Position numbers and translations under genes: made by a program
The notes under the pieces: model-generated
Told to the model about the DNA's origin: nothing
Databases searched by the model: none
The model's input: the letters and a program-made list of their open reading frames with translations, nothing else
Part shown: piece by piece, positions 33,827 through 42,561 of the stretch
Numbering within the stretch: the first letter of the stretch is position 1
How the letters are laid out: the number at the start of each line of letters is the position of its first letter
Assembly: GCF_001039005.1 (NCBI RefSeq)
Contig: NZ_LDWR01000006.1
Span: forward strand, 114,889-178,888
Direction: 5' to 3'
Source of the DNA: Burkholderia cepacia
Lineage (GTDB): Bacteria > Pseudomonadota > Gammaproteobacteria > Burkholderiales > Burkholderiaceae
DNA: 64,000 nt

Positions 33827-34942
33827 TTAGTCCCACCGCGACGTGTAGTCGGGGCCGCAGGCAATCTCGGCCGCGCGCGATTTCAGCATGGCGCGAGGCG
33901 CGAACCGTCTCACGGGCGGCTGTGCGGCGGCCCACTCGGGATAGACATTGCGCCACTTGTCGATCAACTCACCGCGGCTGGTTTCGCTGACGCTCGCGTG
34001 GTAGAGATCGCCCGACGGGTACGGCATCTTCGTCGGCGCGACGTAGTCGGGGAGCGTGGGCGCCTGGTCGATCCTGTTGCCGACGAGCGCGACGGCCGTC
34101 AGGTTCGGGAGCGTGCTCGACGCTTTTCGTATGCGGCGATACGTGCAGACCGGCGTGTCCGGCGTCTCGGCCGTCGCGGGTTCGTATGGCGGCGATTGTG
34201 TCGTCGTGGCCGGCAACGTGACCGCGAACAAATAGACGGGGCCGCGTTTCAGCGGTCCGATTTTGTCGTAGTACCGCAGCAGTTCGATGCCGGCGGGCCA
34301 GGTATAGGCGCGCCCGATGGTGGTATCGCTCTGAACGCTCTCGCCCGTGGACAGGATGGTCAGGTCGCCGCGCTCGTTCATGTGCACGAGCGGCTTTGAA
34401 TCACCGCCTGTCGCGACATAGAGGATGCCGCGCTCGACGACCATCGCCGGCACCGGAAACGGCGGCGTGCCGCCGTGCTTGCCGGCGTTGCTATAGATGG
34501 AGTGAGCGAGCGCGGGCAGGTCGATTGCCCGGCGCAGGAAATGCTGCCCGCCATCGGTAGAGAGCCAGATGAACAGACGCGGGCATGCCTTGTCCTTGGC
34601 GACGCCGGTTTTGCATCGACTCGATGAATCCTGTCCGGCATAAATGACGATCGTTTCGGGATCGTCGCTGCGGAACATCGTGTATTCGATTTGCGCACCG
34701 GATGGGAAATCCGTCGATGTATGCCGTTCGCTGTCGACGAAGCGCCATTGGGTTGAGGAGAAGTTGCCGTTCACGACAGGTTCGGTCAGTAGCGCGCGAT
34801 GCGCGCTGAACTGCATGAACGGGTAGGCCGGGCCGACAATAGGGCGCGGCTTGGGATCCGAAGCGGTCGCGCATGCGCCCAGCAATACGGAAACGGCTAG
34901 CGCGGCCACGACGCGCGCTTGTCGCAGTTTTCGATCGATCAT
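33827..34942 (-). CDS. Hypothetical lipoprotein, sialidase-like beta-propeller fragment
   Basis: A 371-residue protein starting MIDRKLRQARVVAALAVSVL with lipobox LLGAC, so it is lipid-anchored in the envelope. LFIWLSTDGGQHFLRRAI contains an Asp-box-like SxDGGxxF motif, the turn typical of BNR/sialidase propellers. Only one is visible. YVATGGDSKPLVHMNERGDL and YTWPAGIELLRYYDKIGPLK are other ordered stretches. I do not recognise a named family. It stands alone, facing the LysR gene tail to tail (13 bp apart). Confidence 0.6.
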   Translation of the reverse strand: MIDRKLRQARVVAALAVSVLLGACATASDPKPRPIVGPAYPFMQFSAHRALLTEPVVNGNFSSTQWRFVDSERHTSTDFPSGAQIEYTMFRSDDPETIVIYAGQDSSSRCKTGVAKDKACPRLFIWLSTDGGQHFLRRAIDLPALAHSIYSNAGKHGGTPPFPVPAMVVERGILYVATGGDSKPLVHMNERGDLTILSTGESVQSDTTIGRAYTWPAGIELLRYYDKIGPLKRGPVYLFAVTLPATTTQSPPYEPATAETPDTPVCTYRRIRKASSTLPNLTAVALVGNRIDQAPTLPDYVAPTKMPYPSGDLYHASVSETSRGELIDKWRNVYPEWAAAQPPVRRFAPRAMLKSRAAEIACGPDYTSRWD

Positions 34943-35071
34943 GAATGGCCCCGATGGAATGAATGATCTTGTTGTTCGATGAATGGCGAATACTCTAACG
35001 CATCGCTCGTCCCGCTTGCCCACATTTCGTCATTTAGCTAATATTCAAAACGTCGAACGAAACCGCACCCC

Positions 35072-35371
35072 ATGAACGACGTCACCCGCATCAGCGCACT
35101 GGCCAACGAAAGCCGTCTGGCCGTGATGCGCTGGCTCAAGCAGCCGCGCAAGCATTTCCCGCCGCAACCGCACGGCGATTTCGACGAGCTCGGCGTGTGC
35201 TGCACGTACATCACCGAGAAGCTCGGCATCGCGCCGGCCACGACCACACGCCACATGCGCATCCTCGCGGATGCCGGGCTCGTGCGTGCGACCCGCGTCG
35301 GCAAGTTCACGTACTACAAGCGGATCGACGCCGCGCTGCAGCAGCTCGGCCGCGATCTCTCGCAACTCTGA
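35072..35371 (+). CDS. ArsR/SmtB-type regulator, non-metal subtype (paralogue)
   Basis: A 99-residue winged-helix protein: MNDVTRISALANESRLAVMR, recognition region LGIAPATTTRHMRILADAGL, wing GKFTYYKRID. It has the loop KHFPPQPHGDFDELGVCCTY, matching that of the protein at 31241 but with two adjacent cysteines. No classic metal motif is present. It is 29 bp before a PLP-dependent decarboxylase gene and should regulate it. Confidence 0.82.
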   Translation: MNDVTRISALANESRLAVMRWLKQPRKHFPPQPHGDFDELGVCCTYITEKLGIAPATTTRHMRILADAGLVRATRVGKFTYYKRIDAALQQLGRDLSQL

Positions 35372-35400
35372 TTCGACTGACCCTGACCGAGGCAACCGAC

Positions 35401-36753
35401 ATGGACGAACTTGCATTGCTGGCCGACGCCGACCGGCGCGCGCACGTGTATCTGGCCGCGACGAACGAGCGGCGCGCGTTTCCCGACGCGGCCGCGCTGG
35501 CCGGCCTCGCCGCGTTCGACGAGCCGCTGCCCGATGCGGGCCGCGCGGCAGACGACGTGCTGCGCCTGCTCGACGAGAACGGCTCGCCCGCGACCGTCGC
35601 GTCGAACGGCCCGAACTACTACGGCTTCGTGATCGGCGCGACGCTGCCGGCCGCGGCGGCGGCCGAGCGGCTGATGCTCGCGTGGGACCAGTGCGCGTCG
35701 TCTTACGCGAATTCGCCGGTGGCCGCGACGCTCGAGCGCCAGGCCGCGCGCTGGGTCGTCGACGCGCTCGCGCTGCCCGAAGGCAGCGCGGTCGGTTTCG
35801 GCACGAGCGCGACGGCGTGCACGCTCGTCGCGCTGGTGGCCGCGCGGCGTGCGCTGCTCGCGCGCAAGGGCTGGGACATCGACGAGGACGGCCTGATCGG
35901 CGCGCCCGAGGTGAAGGTCGTGATCTCCGAACTCGCGCATATCACGGTTAAGAAAGCGCTGCGCGTGCTCGGCTTCGGAATGAAGCGCATCGTCGTCGCG
36001 CCGGTCGACGCACATGGCCGCATCGATCCGGCGCAGTTGCCGCCGCTCGACGACATGACGATCCTCTGCGTGCAGGCCGGCGAAGTGAACACCGGCGAAT
36101 TCGATCCGTTCGCGGCGCTGATTCCGCGTGCGAAGGCGGCCGGCGCCTGGGTGCACGTGGACGGCGCGTTCGGCCTGTGGGCACGCGCGTCGTCGAAGCG
36201 CGCGCTGACGGACGGCATCGACGGCGCGGACAGCTGGACCACTGACGGCCACAAGTGGCTCAACACACCGTACGACGGCGCGATGGTGATCTGCCGCGAC
36301 GCAGCCGCGCTTGCCACCGCGATGAACAGCGATGCCGTTTACCTGAGCGGCGCGCACGACTCGCAGAAGAACCTGAACCTCGAATTCTCGCGGCGCGCGC
36401 GCGGCATCCCCGTGTGGGCCGCGCTGCGCTCGCTCGGCCGTGCCGGGTTGGCCACGATGATCGAGCGGCATTGCGCGCAGGCCTCGCGTGTCTCCGACGG
36501 CTTGCGTGCGGCCGGCTACGACGTGCTGAACCGCGTCGTGCTGAATCAGGTGCTGGTGCGCGCCGGCACCGACGACGAGACCGTCGCGATCCGCGAGGCC
36601 GCGCAGGATTCGGGCGACGTGTGGTTCGGCGCGACCGTGTGGCAGGGGCGGCCGGCGTTCCGGATCAGCGTGTCGTCGTGGCGCACCGAAGACGCGCACA
36701 TCGATCGTCTCGTTGCGTTGCTGACGGAGCTGCGCGGCGTGCACGTGCGCTGA
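35401..36753 (+). CDS. PLP-dependent decarboxylase (group II, GadB/DDC-like)
   Basis: A 450-residue fold-type I enzyme. The PLP lysine is in SWTTDGHKWLNTPYDGA (Lys285). GFGTSATACTLVALVAARRA binds the phosphate, and HVDGAFGLWAR carries the ring-stacking aspartate. Group II decarboxylases act on glutamate, aspartate or aromatic amino acids; the substrate loop does not let me choose. GAGG precedes the ATG. It is in an operon with an ArsR-like regulator, an unusual pairing for this enzyme class. Confidence 0.87.
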   Translation: MDELALLADADRRAHVYLAATNERRAFPDAAALAGLAAFDEPLPDAGRAADDVLRLLDENGSPATVASNGPNYYGFVIGATLPAAAAAERLMLAWDQCASSYANSPVAATLERQAARWVVDALALPEGSAVGFGTSATACTLVALVAARRALLARKGWDIDEDGLIGAPEVKVVISELAHITVKKALRVLGFGMKRIVVAPVDAHGRIDPAQLPPLDDMTILCVQAGEVNTGEFDPFAALIPRAKAAGAWVHVDGAFGLWARASSKRALTDGIDGADSWTTDGHKWLNTPYDGAMVICRDAAALATAMNSDAVYLSGAHDSQKNLNLEFSRRARGIPVWAALRSLGRAGLATMIERHCAQASRVSDGLRAAGYDVLNRVVLNQVLVRAGTDDETVAIREAAQDSGDVWFGATVWQGRPAFRISVSSWRTEDAHIDRLVALLTELRGVHVR

Positions 36754-36789
36754 GCGGCGGCGGCGCGACATTCGCGTCGCCGGCTTCCG

Positions 36790-37710
36790 TCACCGGCCGC
36801 CGTCCTGGTCCGAAATGGTTGCGGACGCAGCCTTCAGGCATTCGATGAAATGCAGCGCGGCCGGCGTTGGCAACGCATGCCGCCGCATCACGATCGCGAC
36901 CGTCAACGCCGGCAGCGGCTCGACGAGATTCAACGCGACGATCCCGCGCGACTTGTGCTCGACGTCGGCGAGCGGCCGGGCGAACACGCCGAGTGCGTCC
37001 GTCTGCGATACGAGCCCGAGCGTCGCGGCAAACGACGGGCAGTGAATCACCCGCTTCGGCATGTCGATACCGAGCGGCATGAAGATCGAGCGGACCAGAT
37101 CGTCTCCTTCCTCCCCGTAGCGCGGCACGCACCATTGCGCATCGCCGAGCTCGCGCAACGAGCGGGCGCGTGCGAGCCGATGCCGTCTTCTTGCCACGAC
37201 CGCGAACACCGTCCTGAACAACGGAATGCTGGCGAATTCGTCGGTATCCGGTATCGCGTTCGATAACTGATGCGTAACGATGAAATCGAGCGTGCCGTCG
37301 CGCAGCCGCGCGAGATCCGTCGCGGTCAGCGCATCGTCGACGTTCACGGTCGCACCGGGCAGATCGCGCGTGAACGCGTCGAACGCGCGCGGCAGGATGG
37401 TCAGCGCGACGGTCGGACTGACCGCGATCGACACCGATCCCGTCGTGCCCAGCCGCAGCTGCTCGATTTCGTCGTGCGTGCGCTGGATCTCCTCGGCGAT
37501 CAGCCGCGCGCGAATCGCCAGCGCGCTGCCGTAATCGGTCAGCGCGATACCCTTGACGCTGCGCATGACGAGCGGCACGCCCAGCTCGAGTTCGAGCTCG
37601 CGCACGATGCTGCTGATGGCCGGTTGCGTGACGCCGAGCGCGCGCGCCGCGCCGCGGATGGTGCGGTGCTCGGCGACCGCGAGAAAGGCATCGAGCTGCT
37701 TGAGCTTCAT
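36790..37710 (-). CDS. LysR-family regulator (CbbR/GltC-like)
   Basis: A 306-residue regulator with MKLKQLDAFLAVAEHRTIRG and helix-turn-helix ALGVTQPAISSIVRELELEL. The effector domain contains GSVSIAVSPTVALTILPRAF and LDFIVTHQLSNAIPD. It is divergent from the M20 amidohydrolase at 37855. A large inverted repeat lies between them. It probably activates that gene in response to an amide or carbamoyl compound. Confidence 0.9.
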   Translation of the reverse strand: MKLKQLDAFLAVAEHRTIRGAARALGVTQPAISSIVRELELELGVPLVMRSVKGIALTDYGSALAIRARLIAEEIQRTHDEIEQLRLGTTGSVSIAVSPTVALTILPRAFDAFTRDLPGATVNVDDALTATDLARLRDGTLDFIVTHQLSNAIPDTDEFASIPLFRTVFAVVARRRHRLARARSLRELGDAQWCVPRYGEEGDDLVRSIFMPLGIDMPKRVIHCPSFAATLGLVSQTDALGVFARPLADVEHKSRGIVALNLVEPLPALTVAIVMRRHALPTPAALHFIECLKAASATISDQDGGR

Positions 37711-37764
37711 GGGTGAACGGTCCGATCGCGAAGGAAACGCGGGGTTCCGGGCGGAACACCGGGT

Positions 37765-37812
37765 GACAAGAAAAAATTATCGTTCACAACAAACTCTTGG
37801 ATTTTTCTTGTC
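37765..37812. promoter_or_regulatory. Inverted repeat between LysR and amidohydrolase genes
   Basis: GACAAGAAAAA (37765-37775) and TTTTTCTTGTC (37802-37812) are perfect 11-bp arms 26 bp apart. The intergenic region is otherwise 143 bp. Spacing fits binding of a LysR tetramer to two sites. The AAGGAG ribosome site follows further down, just before the amidohydrolase ATG. Confidence 0.5.
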
Positions 37813-37854
37813 GGATCGAGTGTATATGCTCGGTGTTTTTAAGGAGCGGTCACG

Positions 37855-39078
37855 ATGATTTTCGCTAACCGGCAAAGACTGTGGGATTCGTTGATGGAGA
37901 TGGCGACGATAGGCGCGACCGCGCACGGCGGCAGTTGCCGGCTCGCGCTGAGCGACGACGACGTGCTGGGCCGGCGTCGTTTCATCCGCTGGTGCGAGGA
38001 AGCCGGTTGCGAGATCCGCATCGATCCGATCGGCAACGTGTTCGCGCGCCGGCCGGGTACGCAGCCCGACGCACCGGCCGTGATGTGCGGCAGCCATCTC
38101 GACACGCAGCCGCTCGGCGGCCGCTTCGACGGCGTCTATGGCGTGCTCGCCGGCCTCGAGGCCATTCGCATGTTGAACGAGCACGGCATCGCGACGCGCC
38201 ATCCGATCGACGTCGTCGCATGGACCAACGAAGAGGGATCGCGCTTCACGCCGGGCATGATGGGCTCGGCCGTCTATGCCGGCACGCTGGATCTCGCGTA
38301 TGCACTGGCCCGGCCCTGCATGCAGACGGGTGTGCTGCTCGGCGACGAACTCGCGCGCACCGGTTTCGCCGGCCCCGAGCGCGAGCGCCAGATGCCCAAG
38401 GCCTATTTCGAAGCGCATATCGAACAAGGGCCGGTGCTGGAGCAGGCCGGTTTGCCGATCGGCGTCGTGACGGGCGTGCAGGGCATCTACGAACTCGACG
38501 TCACGGTGACCGGGTTCGAGTCGCATGCGGGCACGACGCCGATGAGCGTGCGCAAGGACGCGATGGGTGCGGCGGCCGCGATGATCGCGGCGATCGTCGA
38601 GCATGGTCACGAATTCGATGCCGATGCGCGCGTGACTGTCGGGCATGTCGCGTGCCAGCCGAACTCGCCGAGCACGATACCCGGCAAGGTCAGGTTCAGC
38701 GTCGACGTGCGTCACCCGTCGCAGCCGGCGCTGCAGCGGCTCGTCGCCGACATCGAGGCGATCTGCCTGCAGCGCACCGCGCTGCGCGGCGCGAGCGTGC
38801 AGGTGCAGACCATCGCTGAATACGCGCCGGTGGCGTTCGATGCAGCGTGCGTCGCGCGCGTTCGGCAGGCAGCGGCCGCGGCCGGTTATCCGTATCTGGA
38901 GATGTGCAGCGGCGCGGGGCATGACGCGGTGAACCTGTCGTACGTCGCTCCGACGGCGATGGTGTTCGTGCCGTGCAAGGCCGGACTGAGCCACAACGAG
39001 GCGGAAGATGCCGATCCGGTGCATCTCGCGCAAGGCGCGTCGGTGCTGGCGAACCTGCTGGCCGATTGCGCGCGCTAG
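37855..39078 (+). CDS. M20-family Zn amidohydrolase (N-carbamoyl amino acid hydrolase-like)
   Basis: A 407-residue enzyme of the hydantoinase/carbamoylase group. Metal ligands lie in MCGSHLDTQPLGGRFDGVYG and VAWTNEEGSRF. AHIEQGPVLE and FESHAGTTPMSVRKDA are typical of AtzL/HyuC, allantoate and ureidoglycine hydrolases. The enzyme releases CO2 and NH3 from carbamoyl amino acids or ureides. It is followed by a cupin (120 bp). Substrate is not settled by sequence. Confidence 0.9.
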   Translation: MIFANRQRLWDSLMEMATIGATAHGGSCRLALSDDDVLGRRRFIRWCEEAGCEIRIDPIGNVFARRPGTQPDAPAVMCGSHLDTQPLGGRFDGVYGVLAGLEAIRMLNEHGIATRHPIDVVAWTNEEGSRFTPGMMGSAVYAGTLDLAYALARPCMQTGVLLGDELARTGFAGPERERQMPKAYFEAHIEQGPVLEQAGLPIGVVTGVQGIYELDVTVTGFESHAGTTPMSVRKDAMGAAAAMIAAIVEHGHEFDADARVTVGHVACQPNSPSTIPGKVRFSVDVRHPSQPALQRLVADIEAICLQRTALRGASVQVQTIAEYAPVAFDAACVARVRQAAAAAGYPYLEMCSGAGHDAVNLSYVAPTAMVFVPCKAGLSHNEAEDADPVHLAQGASVLANLLADCAR

Positions 39079-39197
39079 CCGCGCGGCATGGCGGTGCCGG
39101 TGGCGCGCTTGCAGCCGTGAAAATATCGGACAATAGCCGTTACGCGCGCCGCGTCGGCGCCGCGTTCAACCGAAGCATTCACGCTTGCGAGATCCCC

Positions 39198-39665
39198 ATG
39201 TCGACGACACCTCACCGGGAGCTTCTGAAGGCTGCCGACATCGCGAAGATGGAACCGACGCGTGCGGTTCATTCGTTGAATCCCAATGCCGTCAGGCTCA
39301 AAAGGCAGCTCAGCGACCTGACGGGCCTGACGCAGTTCGGCGTCCATCTGCTCACGCTGATGCCCGGCCACGAGTCGGCCGAGTATCACCGTCACCTGTA
39401 TGAAGAAGAATGCGTGTACGTGCTGTCCGGCACGGGCACGGTCACGATCGGCGAATGCCCTTACGATGTCGGGCCCGGCGATTTCATCGGCTTCCCGCGC
39501 GGCGGTGAAGCGCACACGCTGCAGAACACGGGCGACGTGCCGCTCGAAATGCTCGTGGCCGGGCAGCGGCTCGAACACGACGTATGCGAATACCCGAGAA
39601 TCGGCAAGCGGCTGTACGTGGCCGGCGAACTCGAGGATTACGTCGATCTGCCGAAACAGCGGTAA
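39198..39665 (+). CDS. Cupin-domain protein
   Basis: A 155-residue single-domain cupin. Metal ligands are EYHRHLYEEECVYVLSG (His, His, Glu) and GEAHTL (His), all retained. The start MSTTPHRELLKAADIAKMEP is chosen by family fit; the frame runs on upstream inside the amidohydrolase. Ligand or activity is unknown; the position after an M20 hydrolase suggests a linked small-molecule role. Confidence 0.8.
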   Translation: MSTTPHRELLKAADIAKMEPTRAVHSLNPNAVRLKRQLSDLTGLTQFGVHLLTLMPGHESAEYHRHLYEEECVYVLSGTGTVTIGECPYDVGPGDFIGFPRGGEAHTLQNTGDVPLEMLVAGQRLEHDVCEYPRIGKRLYVAGELEDYVDLPKQR

Positions 39666-39989
39666 TCGGATTCGCGACACCCTAAACACTGAATAAAAAT
39701 CGGTATAAATGAATTTTGTTTAGATAAACAAAATAAAAATTCGTAAAAATACGGGGTAGTGAAAACCCGTTTATTTGGGCACGCTTGTGCCCATTGTTCG
39801 TTCCTGGGCGCCGGTATTTCGACATGCCGGCGCGTATTTTTTCCAGGCACCCGAAGGCGGAAATAAATACATGTGTCCGGGATTTTCGACCGATTGGCCG
39901 GGCAGGCGACACGTCACGAAAAAATTCCTGATCTAAAGATAAGTAGTTCGAAACAATGGCTTGATTCAAGAACGATACGGAGACAAGCG
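39666..39989 (+). ncRNA. AT-rich structured intergenic region, possible small RNA
   Basis: No gene. It holds a TATAAA box (39704-39709), then hairpins TTTTGTTT-AGAT-AAACAAAA (39714-39733) and GGGCAC-GCTT-GTGCCC (39777-39792). An intrinsic terminator-like stem GCGCCGG/CCGGCGC (39808-39833) with GTATTTTTT follows. The series could be the cupin 3' UTR or a separate transcript of about 130 nt. No good -35 is visible. Confidence 0.35.
39808..39842 (+). terminator. Intrinsic terminator
   Basis: GCGCCGG (39808-39814) pairs with CCGGCGC (39827-39833) across a 12-base loop, followed by GTATTTTTT. Confidence 0.75.
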
Positions 39990-42458
39990 ATGTCGAGGAA
40001 CTGGGGGTTGGGAACGGCGCTGCTGGCGCTGTGCGTTGCCGTGACTTCATGCGGCGGCGATGGCGATTCACCGTCGGCGGCGGCCGCAAACCTGTCGGCC
40101 GCTGCGCGAGCGCAGGGCAACGAAAACGGCAACGCCGGCGGTAACGACAACAGCAACGGCAACGAGAACGGCAACGGTGCTTCGAAGAAGAACGCCGACA
40201 TCCGCGTCGTCCAGTACGTCAATCCGTTGATCGGCACCGACTACGCCACCGATCAGCCGGCCGACCCGGTCGGCTCGGGCCTGGGCGGCGGCACGTTCCC
40301 GGGCCCGACGGTGCCGTTCGGGATGATGCAATGGAGCCCGATGACGCCCACCGCGCAGTACGACTCGCGCAAGGGCGACGGCTCAGGCTTCTCCGGCGGC
40401 TACTGGTACGGCGATACCGCGATCAATGCGTTCAGCGTGCTGCACCTGAGCGGCACCGGCTGCTGGGCGAACGGCGGTTACCTGAACGTGATGCCGCAGC
40501 TTGCGCCCGGCGACGCCGGCACGCCCGCGAGCTTCAGTCATGCGAACGAAACCGTGCAGGCCGGCTATTACGGCGTCACGCTCGGCAACGGCATCAAGGC
40601 CGAGCTGACGACGACGGTACGCACCGGCTTCGCGCGCTTCACGTATCCGGCGCTCGCGCAGGGCCAGCAGGCGACCATCGCGATCGATCCGACCGTGCAG
40701 AACAACCGCTCGCAGGGCTCGACGGCGGATACGGTGAAACAGGTCGGCGATCGCGCGCTGTCCGGCACGATCGCGGGCAGCGGCTTCTGCTGGGCGGGGC
40801 ATGCGGTGCCGCTCTACTACTACGCGGAGTTCAGCCAGCCGTTCGCGGCGAAGCCGTCGCTGACCGCCAACAGCCCGCTCGCCGTGACATTCGCGGTCGA
40901 CAAGCAGCACCCGGCCGTGATGATGAAGCTCGGCATTTCGTTCGTCAGCGAAGCGAACGCGAAAGCGAACCTCGACGCGGAAAATCCGGGCAGCGATGCG
41001 CACGGCCGCGCGGGCTGGCATTTCGACAAGGTGCGAAGCGTGGCGAGCGCCGCGTGGAACGCGCGCCTGAACGCGATCCAGGTGAAGGGCGGCAGCGACG
41101 CCGACAAGACGAAGTTCTACACCGCGCTCTATCACGCATCGTTGCATCCGAACGTGTTCAACGACGTGAACGGCCAGTATCCGGACTTCTACGCGTCGAA
41201 CGGCGCATCGACCGCGCCGACGCGTCAGGTCGACAAAGGCCGCACGATGTACGCGAACTTCTCCGGCTGGGACATCGACCGCTCGTTCATCCAGTTGCAG
41301 GCGCTGCTCGATCCGGTGCGCACCAGCGACATCGTGCAGTCGCTCGTGCTCGATGCGACCGCGTGCGGCGCGTTCCCGCGCTGGGCGTATTTCAATACGG
41401 AGACGGCCGTGATGCCCGGCGATGCGGGCTCGATCATCGCCGCGAACGCGTATGCATTCGGCGCGACGAACTTCGACACGCAGCGCGCGCTGTCGATCAT
41501 GAAGAACAGCACGGCACCGGGCGCCGCGTGCGCCGGCACGCCGGTGATGGGCAGCCGCGCGGATTACGACCGGCTCGGCTACGTGCCGTCGTCGGGCTCG
41601 GGCGACAACCAGACCGCATCGAACACGCTCGAATACGCGGTGCGCGATTTCGCGGTGTCGCGCTTCGCGACGGCGCTCGGCGATACGGTGACGGCCGGCG
41701 CGCTGCTGAAGTCGAGCGGCAACTGGCAGAACCTGTTCGACAGGAACGCGATCCAGCCGAAGACGTCGGCGGGCGCGTGGGTCACCGACGGCACCGGCTT
41801 CATGGAAGGCAACTCGGAGCAGTACACGTGGTACGTGCCGCACGATCTCGGCGGCGTGGTCGCGCAGGCCGGCGGTGCCGCGTCGGTCGTCAACCGGCTC
41901 GACACGTTCTTCACGCACCTGAACATCGGCACCGTGCAGCCGTATTTCTACGTCGGCAACGAAGTGACGATGGCCGTGCCGTGGGTCTATGCGTGGGCCG
42001 GTGCGCCGTCGCATACGCAGCGTGTGCTGCACGCGTCGCTCGCGAACGAGTTCGGCACCGGCGCGGCGGGCCTGCCCGGCAACGACGATCTCGGCGCGAT
42101 CTCGGGCTGGTACGTGTGGGCCACGCTGGGCCTCTATCCGGTCGTGCCGGGCGTGAGCGGCGTCGCGGTGTCGAGCCCGCAGTTCGAGAAGATCGACGTG
42201 CGCGTCGGGCAGATGGACGGCAGCTACCGCCTGCTGCGGATCGCCGCGCCTGGCGCGGGTTCTGCCGACACCGCGTCGTTCTACGTGAAATCCCTGCGGC
42301 TGAACGGCGCACCTCATTCGGCAGCATGGCTGCCGCTCGAGAAGATCGCGAAGGGCGGCACGCTGTCGTACGCGATGACGGCGGACGCGGCGGCCGCGAC
42401 GTGGGGCACCGATGCATCCGTGATGCCGTCGTTCCCGCAGGCGGCGAGCGCGCCGTAA
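39990..42458 (+). CDS. GH92-family alpha-mannosidase-like lipoprotein, first copy
   Basis: An 822-residue protein. Signal peptide with a cysteine (VTSCGGD) suited to lipid attachment. Then an Asn/Gly-rich linker (GNENGNAGGNDNSNGNENG, about 42-60), the GH92 beta-sandwich start YVNPLIGTD and the (alpha/alpha)6 catalytic part. The acid motif is MEGNSEQYTWYVPHD (Glu606). The family block PGNDDLGAISGWYVWATLGL begins at about Gly697 less one. Characterised GH92 enzymes are Ca2+-dependent, inverting exo-alpha-mannosidases. ATG at 39990 follows GGAG. It is followed by a second GH92 gene 103 bp on. Location: cell envelope. Linkage specificity unknown. Confidence 0.88.
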   Translation: MSRNWGLGTALLALCVAVTSCGGDGDSPSAAAANLSAAARAQGNENGNAGGNDNSNGNENGNGASKKNADIRVVQYVNPLIGTDYATDQPADPVGSGLGGGTFPGPTVPFGMMQWSPMTPTAQYDSRKGDGSGFSGGYWYGDTAINAFSVLHLSGTGCWANGGYLNVMPQLAPGDAGTPASFSHANETVQAGYYGVTLGNGIKAELTTTVRTGFARFTYPALAQGQQATIAIDPTVQNNRSQGSTADTVKQVGDRALSGTIAGSGFCWAGHAVPLYYYAEFSQPFAAKPSLTANSPLAVTFAVDKQHPAVMMKLGISFVSEANAKANLDAENPGSDAHGRAGWHFDKVRSVASAAWNARLNAIQVKGGSDADKTKFYTALYHASLHPNVFNDVNGQYPDFYASNGASTAPTRQVDKGRTMYANFSGWDIDRSFIQLQALLDPVRTSDIVQSLVLDATACGAFPRWAYFNTETAVMPGDAGSIIAANAYAFGATNFDTQRALSIMKNSTAPGAACAGTPVMGSRADYDRLGYVPSSGSGDNQTASNTLEYAVRDFAVSRFATALGDTVTAGALLKSSGNWQNLFDRNAIQPKTSAGAWVTDGTGFMEGNSEQYTWYVPHDLGGVVAQAGGAASVVNRLDTFFTHLNIGTVQPYFYVGNEVTMAVPWVYAWAGAPSHTQRVLHASLANEFGTGAAGLPGNDDLGAISGWYVWATLGLYPVVPGVSGVAVSSPQFEKIDVRVGQMDGSYRLLRIAAPGAGSADTASFYVKSLRLNGAPHSAAWLPLEKIAKGGTLSYAMTADAAAATWGTDASVMPSFPQAASAP

Positions 42459-42561
42459 GTCGCGAACGGCGCAACGCATTCAGCACAGGTTGCAGACGGA
42501 GGCGGTTCAACGAGCGGTTCTTGCCAACAGGATCGACGCAAAGAAAGGGAGGGACGAACGA

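Noticed and set aside
40080..40190. Asn/Gly-coding repeats as a possible CRISPR or tandem DNA repeat
   Set aside because: The periodicity is irregular and lies inside a coding frame as a protein linker.
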